The translations under genes and the position numbers were made by a program. A stretch of 36,050 nucleotides of DNA from an uncultured Nitrospira sp. (GTDB lineage Bacteria > Nitrospirota > Nitrospiria > Nitrospirales > Nitrospiraceae): NCBI GenBank assembly GCA_946479785.1, contig CAMLHQ010000030.1, forward strand, positions 1-36,050, written 5' to 3'. Position 1 is the first letter of the stretch. The number at the start of each line of letters is the position of its first letter. This document shows, piece by piece, positions 25,220 through 32,997 of this stretch. Below the pieces are notes generated by a model that ran no database searches, was not told where the DNA came from, and worked only from the letters and a program-made list of their open reading frames with translations.

Positions 25220-25561
25220 TTACCAATGGCGCAGGTCGTCCATCTCGCTCATGCGCTGGTGTCTGATCATGCGGCGTTCAAGAAATTCTTTGGCCAAGTC
25301 TGTTGTGCCAAGACCGAATGCGATCGCGCTCGCCAGGACCAGTCCCCCCCACGTGATGCCAAAGCCCACCACGACGATGTGCTCGGCAAGACCTACACGG
25401 GCATGCATTGGACGGAAGCTGCCGGTACTGACACAGGCCACGTGCCTTTCGGGAGGAGGCTGCATGCGACGTGCCACTAGGTATTTCATCCAAAATAGAG
25501 ACCCTGCGTTGGGCACTTGCGCATTCGAGCCAGAGGGGGTGACGGGAAAAACCTTCACCAC
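25220..25561 (-). pseudogene. Remnant of a small mechanosensitive-channel-like membrane protein
   Basis: The last 50 residues look real: a glycine-rich hydrophobic segment IVVVGFGITWGGLVLASAIA, then FGLGTTDLAKEFLERRM and an ending EMDDLRHW. This fits the C-terminal end of the conserved-TM-helix (CmpX/TM_helix) proteins related to mechanosensitive channels. The first 60 residues of the frame (ending near RPMHARVGLAEH) have no hydrophobic helices and do not fit the family, and no other minus-strand frame upstream supplies them. I read this as a truncated gene. A genuine 113-residue protein cannot be excluded. Confidence 0.4.
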
Positions 25562-25594
25562 CTACATCGAGACTGTGGATGAGTAAGAAAACGC

Positions 25595-27250
25595 TTATGG
25601 ACGGTCGGTGGATAAACGTTTCGCGAGGCGATGGGCAAGACGGATCATGCCGGGGGACCGGTCGGCCGGATCAAGCAGCACATTCAGCACATACAAATGA
25701 TGTGAATCAGCCAAGGCCGTAGCCAACGTCTTTTCAAATTCTTGTTGCGTTCGGACCACAATCCCGATTCCACCACCGATGAGATCGCAAATCCGCTCAT
25801 AGTGCCAGTTATGAATGTCATTGAAGGGCCCTTCAAGAATTTCCCGCTCGGTTGAATAACCGCGATTGTTCAGCACCACGACGATCGGCGTTTGTCCGTA
25901 GCGGACCGCGGTGGAGAGCTCCGATCCGGTCATCTGGAACGCTCCGTCACCGACTAACACGATCGGACGAAGGGCGGGATCGGCGAACGAAGCGCCGACG
26001 GACGCAGGAACGGCGAATCCCATCGAGGTGTAATAGGCCGGCGAGAGAAATTCGAATCCCCGGTGCACGTGTAGATCCGCTGCGGCGAACAGGGACTCTC
26101 CCACGTCCGCAATGACGAGAGTTTTTTCGTCCAATTGCTGGTCCAGATGGAGAAACAATCCCCGCAGGGTCACACGGTCCTCTGTTGTCCGCAGGGGCTT
26201 GTCCACGGAAAGCGGGGGTGGAAGCCGCCGTGACGACTGCGTGGAGAGACCATGCGTTCCCAAGGCCCGCACGAAATCTTGGAATCGGATCGTATCGTAC
26301 CGATGGTGTCGAATACTGACATGGTCGGCGGTGGCGTGAATCGTCCGGCCTTCGGATCGCAAGGGCGAGTTGGCATCGAGATCTTCGATGTCCGATAAGA
26401 TCGATCCCAAAATCAATAGGCAGTCAGAGTCATTGATGAACTGCTGGACTTCATCGCGGGCGATCAATCCGCCATACACGCCGACATACAAGGGGTGGTC
26501 CTCACGGATCACTGACTTGCCGAGCAGAGTTGAGGCAATGGGGATCTTGAGGCGCTCCACGAGACGGGTCAAATCGTCTTGGAGACCGAAGCGGCCGATC
26601 TCGGCTCCGGCCAAAATTGCCGGACGTTTCGCCGAGGCGAGCATAGCCCGCACTTCGCCGATCGCTTCTTCGAGTGCCGCCGGATCGCTCGGCTCATCGT
26701 TCAAACACAGAGGTCGTAGAGGATGTCCCAGAGGCGTATGGACAAGATCCCGCGGGATTTCGATATAGATCGGACGGCGGTAGCGCAGGAGCGCTGCGAA
26801 AGCACGGTCCATTTCCCGTTCAGCCGTGGTCGGATCGTCAAGCGAGACGGAGGCGACCGTCATCCGCTCGAATACTTCACGTTGCGTGGAAAAGTCCCGC
26901 ACCATGTGATGCATGTAGGGCATGCGAATCCGTTCGGAGAGGCCCGGTGAGCCGGTAAGGAGCACGACGGGAGAACGCTCGGCATAGGCGCACGCGATGG
27001 CGTTGACGCAATTCAATCCACCGACACAGTACGTGACGCAGGCGGCACCGATGCCATTGATGCGGGCATAGGCATCTGCAGCGAAACCGGCGCAATCTTC
27101 GCGCGTAGTGCCGATGTGGCGGATCGGCGAACGTTCGATGAGTTGATAGAGATTGAGGACGTAGTCGCCGGGAATGCCGAAGATGTGGCGGACGCCCAGC
27201 TGGTGCAGCCGATCGATGACAGCAGAGCCGATTGTTGCTTGCGCGCCCAT
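25595..27250 (-). CDS. 2-oxo acid decarboxylase (pyruvate/indolepyruvate decarboxylase type)
   Basis: Thiamine-diphosphate enzyme of 551 residues that should cleave a 2-oxo acid to an aldehyde and CO2. The N-terminal PYR domain has the cofactor-activating Glu51 (TTREDCAGFAADAYAR) and the HH pair His114-His115 (MPYMHHMVRDF) that marks decarboxylases rather than acetolactate synthases. The C-terminal PP domain has the Mg-ThDP motif VGDGAF (434-436) to VVLNN (461-462) and Glu468 in GYSTE, matching the catalytic Glu of Zymomonas pyruvate decarboxylase. The substrate (pyruvate, indolepyruvate, phenylpyruvate) is not resolvable. The start ATG 27250 has GGAA upstream; a GTG at 27310 is less likely because the family begins near residue 1 here. 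Confidence 0.85.
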   Translation of the reverse strand: MGAQATIGSAVIDRLHQLGVRHIFGIPGDYVLNLYQLIERSPIRHIGTTREDCAGFAADAYARINGIGAACVTYCVGGLNCVNAIACAYAERSPVVLLTGSPGLSERIRMPYMHHMVRDFSTQREVFERMTVASVSLDDPTTAEREMDRAFAALLRYRRPIYIEIPRDLVHTPLGHPLRPLCLNDEPSDPAALEEAIGEVRAMLASAKRPAILAGAEIGRFGLQDDLTRLVERLKIPIASTLLGKSVIREDHPLYVGVYGGLIARDEVQQFINDSDCLLILGSILSDIEDLDANSPLRSEGRTIHATADHVSIRHHRYDTIRFQDFVRALGTHGLSTQSSRRLPPPLSVDKPLRTTEDRVTLRGLFLHLDQQLDEKTLVIADVGESLFAAADLHVHRGFEFLSPAYYTSMGFAVPASVGASFADPALRPIVLVGDGAFQMTGSELSTAVRYGQTPIVVVLNNRGYSTEREILEGPFNDIHNWHYERICDLIGGGIGIVVRTQQEFEKTLATALADSHHLYVLNVLLDPADRSPGMIRLAHRLAKRLSTDRP

Positions 27251-27388
27251 CGTTCCGTGTTCGCGTTTGATACGATGCGTGATGCCTGATGTCCAGTTCC
27301 AGCAAACCACAGCGGACGCAACGCGTCAAGCAACAAGCGGCGGATGGAAGGTCTTGACCTTCGGCTCGTGGCATCGGATAAGTAGCGC

Positions 27389-28582
27389 ATGACACTAGCA
27401 CAGGAAGCTCCGGCAGGACGTATTACGTTGGCGCGTGCCAAGGAGATAACCGATTCGGGGCATCTGTGGATCTACGCCGGGTTCGTGCAGGCTGTGAACG
27501 GGGAGCCGGTCGCGGGCGATGTCGTCGATGTCGTGATGCCGAACGGGCGGTTCTATGCGCGTGGGTTATACAATCCCGCCTCGAAGATCCGTGTCAGAAT
27601 TCTCACATTCGAAGATGAACCCATCACGGCGTCGTTCTGGCGGGGGCGGGTCGCGCAAGCGGTGCGGCTTCGGAAGCGGATTGTCTCGAATACCAATGCC
27701 TATCGGATGGTCTATGGGGAAGCTGATCGGTTGCCCGGTCTGATTGTCGATCGTTACGATGACGTGCTGGTCATGCAGACGATGTCGGCCGGGATGGACC
27801 GGCGGAAAGAGGTTCTGGCGGATATCTTATGCGAGGAGACCGGCGCGAGTCGGGTCTATCTGCGCAATGACGCCAAAAGCCGTATGCTGGAAGGCCTGCC
27901 TATGGCTACCGGGTTTTTGCGTGGAAGAGGTGCCACAAGCGTGGAGGTGTACGAGGGAGCGGCGCGCTTTTGCGTCGATATAGCCCGTGGCCAGAAGACC
28001 GGCTGGTTTTGCGATCAACGGGAGAATCGCCTCGCGGCTACGCGATTTGCCCCCGGTGCGGAAGTCCTGGAGGTGTTTTGCCATACGGGAGCTTTTGGGG
28101 TACAGGCTGCTCTCGCCGGGGCAAAGAGTGTGGAAGGGCTGGATGTGAGCGAAGAAGCCCTGGCCTTGGCCCGTACCCATGCCCTCCTCAACGGGGTTCA
28201 GGATCGGTGCTCCTACAGATCAGTCGATGCGTTCGATGAGATGCGTCAGCTCGAACGTGCTGGACGACAGTACGACCTTGTTCTTCTGGACCCACCGGCC
28301 TTTGCTCGCAGCAAACAGGCGGTGCCTCGCGCCTTGGCCGGATATAAGGACGTCAATCTTCTCGGGATTCGGCTCACAAAGCGGGAAGGCTTTGTCGTGA
28401 CGAGTTCTTGTTCACATCATGTGTCAGAGCTTAACCTCTGGCAGGCCCTTGGGCGTGCGGCTCAAGATGCGAAGCGCCAGGTGCGGTTGCTCGAGCAACG
28501 AGGGCAAGCCAGCGATCATCCCGTTTTAGCTTCAATGCCGGAAACCCGCTATCTGAAGTGTTTCATCCTGCAAGTTCTTTGA
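27389..28582 (+). CDS. rlmI: 23S rRNA m5C methyltransferase RlmI-like
   Basis: SAM-dependent methyltransferase of the RlmI family (23S rRNA m5C1962 in E. coli). The N-terminal PUA-like domain (about 10-80: AKEITDSGHLWIYAGFV, GDVVDVVMPNGRFYARG) is followed by an EEHEE-type linker (about 100-185: EADRLPGLIVDRYDD) and a Rossmann domain with motif I LEVFCHTGAFGVQAAL, acidic motif II EGLDVSEEAL, and catalytic-region LLDPPAFARSKQ. TSSCSHHVS near the C terminus carries the Cys of the m5C chemistry region. The 397-residue length is typical. ATG 27389 lies divergent from the decarboxylase gene across about 140 bases. Confidence 0.9.
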   Translation: MTLAQEAPAGRITLARAKEITDSGHLWIYAGFVQAVNGEPVAGDVVDVVMPNGRFYARGLYNPASKIRVRILTFEDEPITASFWRGRVAQAVRLRKRIVSNTNAYRMVYGEADRLPGLIVDRYDDVLVMQTMSAGMDRRKEVLADILCEETGASRVYLRNDAKSRMLEGLPMATGFLRGRGATSVEVYEGAARFCVDIARGQKTGWFCDQRENRLAATRFAPGAEVLEVFCHTGAFGVQAALAGAKSVEGLDVSEEALALARTHALLNGVQDRCSYRSVDAFDEMRQLERAGRQYDLVLLDPPAFARSKQAVPRALAGYKDVNLLGIRLTKREGFVVTSSCSHHVSELNLWQALGRAAQDAKRQVRLLEQRGQASDHPVLASMPETRYLKCFILQVL

Positions 28583-28725
28583 TGTCGAGCCATATCTACG
28601 ACACCAAGACGCACCTTTGAATCCTCCCCTCGATCCGCTCGCTTCGATCACAGGCAAGCAGGTAGGAGTTTTGTTTCCGGTTAAATCGGTATTCGGTATG
28701 TGGAGACTCCGAGCGTTGCGAGAAC

Positions 28726-28750
28726 GATGCTGAAGGGCTTTTTCAGCATC
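28726..28750. repeat. 9-bp perfect hairpin at the convergent junction
   Basis: GATGCTGAA (28726-28734) pairs perfectly with TTCAGCATC (28742-28750) around a seven-base loop. It lies between convergent rlmI and the XRE gene, five bases from the latter's stop. No T-run follows on either strand. The minus-strand flank (CGTTCTCGCAACGCTCGGAG) recalls dispersed intergenic elements I associate with Nitrospira genomes, from memory only. It could end transcription of both genes. Confidence 0.45.
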
Positions 28751-28755
28751 CACTC

Positions 28756-29217
28756 TCAATCCCTGGGTGGCTCGAAGTGGCCTGAGGGACGATTTTGCCA
28801 CGGGATCGTCGATTGTTTTGATTGCTTGACCAAACTCTTGAGACTCATTTCCGCAGCGCGTAGCAGTTTGGGCTCACCACTCTGAATCAGCGCTGTCAGC
28901 ATGACATACAGCGAGCGATCCATTCTCGAGCTGGTCAGGATTCGCTCGGTGACTGGATCAGGACCATCCGGGGTGTGTTCCTCCGTATCTTCCGGCTCAT
29001 GGAAGAGCAACTGAAAGGCGTTGGGATGAGCAAAGAGCCAGGCCACAGGAATTTTCATCGCGGCGGCAAGTCGTTCCAACGTGCCGGTGGAGGGATCAAA
29101 CGATTCTGCTTCGATGTCGTCGAGCACCTGAAGGGAAATACCTGCCTCGGCGGCTAGATATTCGTTCGACAGACCACGCGAAAGGCGCCAAGCCTGGATG
29201 TGTGAGCCAATGGCCAT
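28756..29217 (-). CDS. XRE-family transcriptional regulator
   Basis: The 153-residue DNA-binding protein has an N-terminal Cro/CI-type helix-turn-helix (residues about 5-60): HIQAWRLSRGLSNEYLAAEA, GISLQVLDDIEAESFDP, STGTLERLAAAMKIPVAWLF. The C-terminal part (about 75-153) is helical, with an acidic stretch (EPEDTEEHTPDGPD) and a segment RSLYVMLTALIQSGEPKLL that probably dimerises or binds a ligand. No enzyme domain is present. Two palindromes lie upstream (29237-29248 and 29299-29310) and are candidate operators for itself and for the divergent coiled-coil gene. The start at ATG 29217 has a weak ribosome site. Confidence 0.85.
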   Translation of the reverse strand: MAIGSHIQAWRLSRGLSNEYLAAEAGISLQVLDDIEAESFDPSTGTLERLAAAMKIPVAWLFAHPNAFQLLFHEPEDTEEHTPDGPDPVTERILTSSRMDRSLYVMLTALIQSGEPKLLRAAEMSLKSLVKQSKQSTIPWQNRPSGHFEPPRD

Positions 29218-29236
29218 GGGCGATGATATCTGAATT

Positions 29237-29310
29237 CAGGAATTCCTGGCAACTGGGGTTCCGGCGATCGTGACGAAGTTTATGTATACTTTCAATAGTT
29301 TATGCATAAA
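29237..29310. promoter_or_regulatory. Candidate operator region of the XRE regulator
   Basis: The spacer between the divergent XRE and coiled-coil genes holds a perfect 12-bp palindrome CAGGAATTCCTG (29237-29248), a second perfect 12-bp palindrome TTTATGCATAAA (29299-29310), and two direct copies of AGTTTATG (29277-29284 and 29297-29304) exactly 20 bp apart, about two helical turns. The layout fits binding of a dimeric regulator. Which gene is controlled is inferred from position. Confidence 0.45.
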
Positions 29311-29388
29311 TCCTCGCAGTGGAAGATGAGCAATGAAATCAGGTAGAATAACGGTCAATTAATTTTTGGAGACGCAAGGAGGCGTATC

Positions 29389-29730
29389 ATGTTGGGTACA
29401 GATATTCGCGGGATCATGGCGGAAGAGGAAGAGGTCCAGCGCCGCAGGCAAGCCTTGAAGTCGCTCCTTTCTATGCGGACGAAACAGCTGCGCGAGTCCT
29501 TGGAGGAAAGGATCAAGCGAGCCAAGAACGGTGGCGATTGGATGCAGCTCTCCCGTGAGGAATGTGCGACGTTGCACAAACAGGAGAAGGCCCACCTCAA
29601 GTCTCAACTCGAGCAGTTGCAACATGAGGACGATCGTACGCGCGGCAAGTTGACGCTTCTCAAGCGCGCCAAAGCACGAGCGCAACGGATCAGGGCGGCA
29701 GAAGCTGCTTCCGGCCGGAAGCGCCGATAA
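29389..29730 (+). CDS. Small coiled-coil protein
   Basis: The 113-residue, highly charged product is almost all predicted helix and coiled coil: EEEEVQRRRQALKSLLSMRT, KQLRESLEERIKRAKNGG, then KSQLEQLQHEDDRTRGKL, ending in a basic tail (AASGRKRR). No signal peptide or known domain. ATG 29389 follows a strong AAGGAGG. The family is unknown; such proteins often bind nucleic acid or other proteins. It is divergent from the XRE gene and lies 28 bases upstream of the TrmH-family gene, so the two may be cotranscribed. Confidence 0.75.
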   Translation: MLGTDIRGIMAEEEEVQRRRQALKSLLSMRTKQLRESLEERIKRAKNGGDWMQLSREECATLHKQEKAHLKSQLEQLQHEDDRTRGKLTLLKRAKARAQRIRAAEAASGRKRR

Positions 29731-29758
29731 CGGATACGGATCAGTCTAGTATCCCCGC

Positions 29759-30565
29759 GTGTCTTCCTTCGCCACTCTTCTGACGCGCACGCAAACTGCG
29801 CGCATTCGTCACCTCTTCGGAGATAAACGGGTTCGACAAGCGGAAGGCGTCTTCGTCGTCGAAGGCGCCAAGCCCGTTTACGACCTCCTCCTGAACCATC
29901 CAACTCATGTTCAGATGCTGGTGGCGACGCCTGGCTATGAACACCGAGAAAGCCACCAACAACGTCTGGTTCGCGAATCGCTTGATATCCCATCATTTCG
30001 CTGCCTCGATCGTACATTTGCGGCCTTTTCCGATGTAGAAAGCCCTCAGGGCATTCTTGCAGTTGTGCGGCAGCCACGTTGGAACGAGGACGAGGTATTT
30101 GAACAGCCAAGTCTCTTTGGTCTCTATGGGGAGCAGTTGCAAGACCCCGCCAATGTCGGGGCCATCATCCGCACGGCCGCGGCATTGAATCTCGATGCGC
30201 TCTGGCTCACCCCTGAATCAGCCGACATCTACAATCCCAAGGTCGTGCGGGCGACGAGTGGGGCGCTGCTTTCTCTCCCGATTTTTATCATGCGCGACGT
30301 GGTGAAGTTCGTACGGAAGGAATGTGTGATTTTCACTGCGGAAGCCGGAGGCCGCGGCACGGTAGAAATGGAGACCATCCGTGAGGTTCCGAGCCGACTG
30401 ATTCTAGCCCTGGGAAATGAAAGCCGCGGTCTTTCGGCACACACGATCAAGCAGGGGGGATGTCGCTTCACGATTCAACTGAGCCGCCAGGTCGAGTCTT
30501 TGAATGTTGCGGCGACTGCTGCGATTGCCCTTCACTACCTCGGGCGCTTACCCAAGAAATCCTGA
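29759..30565 (+). CDS. TrmH/SpoU-family RNA 2'-O-methyltransferase
   Basis: SPOUT-class enzyme of 268 residues that should methylate ribose 2'-O in tRNA or rRNA. The N-terminal substrate-binding part (about 10-105: FVVEGAKPVYDLL; DVESPQGILAVV) precedes the knotted catalytic domain with motif 1 QDPANVGAIIRTAAAL (Asn132, catalytic Arg138), motif 2 ILALGNESRGLS (Asn220, Glu221) and motif 3 ESLNVAATAAIAL (Ser247, Asn249). All key residues are present. The exact RNA target cannot be told from sequence. The start is GTG 29759; the ribosome site is weak. Confidence 0.9.
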   Translation: MSSFATLLTRTQTARIRHLFGDKRVRQAEGVFVVEGAKPVYDLLLNHPTHVQMLVATPGYEHRESHQQRLVRESLDIPSFRCLDRTFAAFSDVESPQGILAVVRQPRWNEDEVFEQPSLFGLYGEQLQDPANVGAIIRTAAALNLDALWLTPESADIYNPKVVRATSGALLSLPIFIMRDVVKFVRKECVIFTAEAGGRGTVEMETIREVPSRLILALGNESRGLSAHTIKQGGCRFTIQLSRQVESLNVAATAAIALHYLGRLPKKS

Positions 30566-30676
30566 AACGAACGGACGGTTGGCCGTTTCGTCGACGCTGG
30601 TCGCAAACCGGGGTTTTTCCCAGTAGAGCAATTCGTGGATGCGAGTAAGGTTGGTCCCTCGTACAAGGAGGTGACC

Positions 30677-30883
30677 ATGGGAGCAACGATGAAATCCTTA
30701 TTTCAATGGTGGGGGCAACCATCCACTTCAGCGGAAGATTCGAAAGAGCCGGCGATGACACCTCCAGCCTTCCAGCAGGGCGGGGCTGAAACCCCGCTCC
30801 ATCGCGACTCAGAAGACCAATCGTGCGGAAAGGTCCGAGAGGACATTAATCTCGCCAGTCCATGGACACACGGACTCCTATAA
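30677..30883 (+). CDS. Possible 68-residue protein with an ideal ribosome site
   Basis: ATG 30677 is preceded by AAGGAGGTGA (30665-30674), a full match to the anti-Shine-Dalgarno tail, two bases before the start. The product begins MGATMKSLFQWWGQPSTSAE and is polar and disordered-looking afterwards, with no recognised domain. An in-frame ATG at 30635 lies further upstream but without such a site. The ribosome site argues for a real gene; the lack of family features argues for caution. It lies about 110 bases after the methyltransferase gene. Confidence 0.45.
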   Translation: MGATMKSLFQWWGQPSTSAEDSKEPAMTPPAFQQGGAETPLHRDSEDQSCGKVREDINLASPWTHGLL

Positions 30884-31158
30884 TTGGCTCGACTTGTTAA
30901 GTGGTAGGCTTCAGGGGCAAGCTTCTCACTGCTCCTGCGGTAAGCGATCGTGGAAACTCTGAAGCCCTCTTGCCAACGACCGGCGTTTCTATCCTCTAAA
31001 CACATACACACATGGGTTATCGCGCAAGATGAACACGCGCCGAGACACGCACGTGTTGTTATCTAATGGCTAGATTGAGGAGGGCGGTGAGTCGGGCATA
31101 GTCGGTTCTTGTATTATTTGCTCTTTCTCATTTGCTCGTGCGAGGCGGAATAGCCGGT

Positions 31159-31851
31159 TTAGCTGAGACCATCGGAAAACTTGGGATCAGCCGCGTGCGC
31201 TCCGTCACAGAAGGGTTTGTTCTCGGACCTGCCGCAGCGGCATAGGGTCATGCGATTGCGAACTTCGTAGGCCTGGCCATTGGCGCCGATGAGCGAGATT
31301 CCCCCGCGCACCCACAACGGGCCGCTGCATTTCAACGCCGGATCCTCGACTAATCCGATCGACTGCGGCAGTTTCGGCTCGATCGGTTTGCCTGTGTCTT
31401 TGTCGATGGCAATCAATCGGCCAGAGGCGCAGTCGCCCACCTGCCGGAGGAACTGCGTCCGTACCGTGGGATCATCGGTATTTTTCACCTGGTTCCATAC
31501 GCGGCCGTGCGGATCGCAAAAGCGCGCGAAGGCGCACAAAATTTCGGCATCTGCGAGCTGCATCGACGGTCCGTCGAGTAGCTCCGCCTGCTTCATGATC
31601 GGCTCACGGCTGGCCGCTTCTGTCCCGTCGAAACCGATTTTGGCGTGCGTGCCATCGCAAAACGGTTTTGTGTTCGATGCTCCGCAGCGGCAGAGCGCGT
31701 ATTCCGCGGAGGCTGGAACTGCGTCACCCTCAACCCACTCGGTCGACTCGCCGTCCTGGTTGACTCCGATTGTCTGAAAGGTGAGCGGCACCGAACCGGA
31801 GACGAGATACGGCCCATTTTTCGAGACCGTGATCTTTTTGTGGATGGACAT
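31159..31851 (-). CDS. Twin CDGSH iron-sulfur protein
   Basis: The 230-residue protein has two complete CDGSH motifs, each able to bind a 2Fe-2S cluster by three Cys and one His: CRCGASNTKPFCDGTH (Cys54, Cys56, Cys65, His69) and CRCGRSENKPFCDGAH (Cys204, Cys206, Cys215, His219). Between them is a domain with more cysteines (ILCAFARFCDPHG, GDCASGRLIAID, ALKCSGPLWVRGG) that resembles the divergent mono-cluster ferredoxin-like domain found with CDGSH proteins. No signal peptide, so probably cytoplasmic electron transfer or redox sensing. Translation starts at ATG 31851 behind AAAGGAG. Confidence 0.9.
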   Translation of the reverse strand: MSIHKKITVSKNGPYLVSGSVPLTFQTIGVNQDGESTEWVEGDAVPASAEYALCRCGASNTKPFCDGTHAKIGFDGTEAASREPIMKQAELLDGPSMQLADAEILCAFARFCDPHGRVWNQVKNTDDPTVRTQFLRQVGDCASGRLIAIDKDTGKPIEPKLPQSIGLVEDPALKCSGPLWVRGGISLIGANGQAYEVRNRMTLCRCGRSENKPFCDGAHAADPKFSDGLS

Positions 31852-31932
31852 GACGTGCTCCTTTCGCGGTCTTCATAAAGGTTTGATCGTCAGCCACCTT
31901 CCTATGTAGAACAATCTGTAAGTGGGGGAAAA

Positions 31933-32008
31933 TGGTGCCGAGGGACAGAATCGAACTGTCGACACCAGCCTTTTCAGGGCTGTGCTCTACCAACTGAGCT
32001 ACCTCGGC
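31933..32008 (-). tRNA. tRNA-Phe (GAA)
   Basis: On the minus strand the sequence folds as a standard 76-base tRNA with encoded CCA (31935-31933). Acceptor arms are GCCGAGG (5', 32008-32002) and CCTCGGC (3', 31943-31937), with discriminator A. The D arm is GCTCAGTTGGTAGAGC. The anticodon stem-loop is CAGCC-CTGAAAA-GGCTG with anticodon GAA, decoding UUU/UUC. The T arm contains the GTTCGATTC loop. Confidence 0.96.
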
Positions 32009-32031
32009 AACCGGATGCAGGCGGAGCGCCA

Positions 32032-32060
32032 CTGTTACAGAATTGATCTGCGAAAATCAA
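32032..32060 (-). promoter_or_regulatory. Possible promoter of tRNA-Phe
   Basis: Read on the minus strand, TTGATT (32060-32055) and TAACAG (32037-32032) are 17 bases apart, both weak matches. Transcription would start about 15-17 bases before the mature tRNA end. Weak call. Confidence 0.3.
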
Positions 32061-32203
32061 GGTGCGCTAGTATTTCGATCTTCCATCCCCCCGTCTGGAG
32101 TGATCATGAAAGTTCCAGCAATAATTTCACACTGGTAGTATCTATCCGACCGCGTCAATTCGATACAACGATAAAGAGCGGGCGGGTCCCACGAAGTGTG
32201 GTT

Positions 32204-32297
<94 letters not shown>

Positions 32298-32799
32298 ACG
32301 ATATCCAATTCGATGTTGTGCGGGTTTCCTACATCCTTGCAGTTAAGGACGATCGGATGACCGGCTGGTGAGGCGTGATCATACCTGAGGGATGCCGGAG
32401 GTACAAGAGTTTCACGGGTGGCGTCGGAAGGGGACGGACAGAAGAGCAGTGATTGATCAGTTGCCGGCCCGGCCAGACGAATGATGGTCAGCATCCCCAA
32501 TATGGCAGGCCGGAATGCGCTCTGGACACATCAGTCTTGACATCGCGCCGCCTTGATAACTCTGTGAGGCTGTGGCGCGAGCGATAATATCGGCTGGTTC
32601 CTAACGATAGAGAGCATCGACTCTGGTTGCGCCTATGACATAACGCGGTTCGATAGAGCTCGGTCTGACGACGCCGCTGACCGAGAGCATCTGCAAAGCT
32701 TTTCTCACCTGCCTGCGTCTTGCGCGCTTCGTTCGTACATAATAGAAAGGTGACAGCAGAATTCGCATTATAGGTGCCCTCGGTTAGAAGGATTGTTGT
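32298..32799. other. Spacer upstream of tRNA-Ser, no gene seen
   Basis: About 500 bases without a supported gene. An 83-codon minus-strand frame ending at 32249 runs into tRNA-Ser and has no family features, so it is not called. No strong promoter, long repeat or hairpin with a T-run was found. It may hold the tRNA-Ser promoter, but no clear -35/-10 pair is visible. Confidence 0.5.
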
Positions 32800-32997
32800 T
32801 TACATCCATAAGATGCGGCTCAGGTCCTCGTCGATTTCCCTGGGGCGCTGGCATTGAGTGCACCTTGCGAAGAGCTTTCCCACCTGTTGCTTATCGCTCC
32901 GGAGCACCAGCTGATAAGTTCGGCAGCCACAGCAGGAGCAGGCCTTACCATGTACGTTTCTGCGAATGGCCCCGATTTTCCCTTCCTGTTTGTGCAT
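32800..32997 (-). CDS. Small zinc-ribbon-like protein
   Basis: The 65-residue product has two cysteine knuckles: KACSCCGCRTYQLV (Cys20, 22, 23, 25) and FARCTQCQRP (Cys46, Cys49). This is the C-x2-C ... C-x2-C pattern of a zinc ribbon, followed by an acidic helix EIDEDLSRILWM. Such small ribbons usually bind nucleic acid or a protein partner; the specific role is unknown. ATG 32997 follows AGGAGGG at about eight bases, which supports it being a real gene. Confidence 0.65.
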   Translation of the reverse strand: MHKQEGKIGAIRRNVHGKACSCCGCRTYQLVLRSDKQQVGKLFARCTQCQRPREIDEDLSRILWM

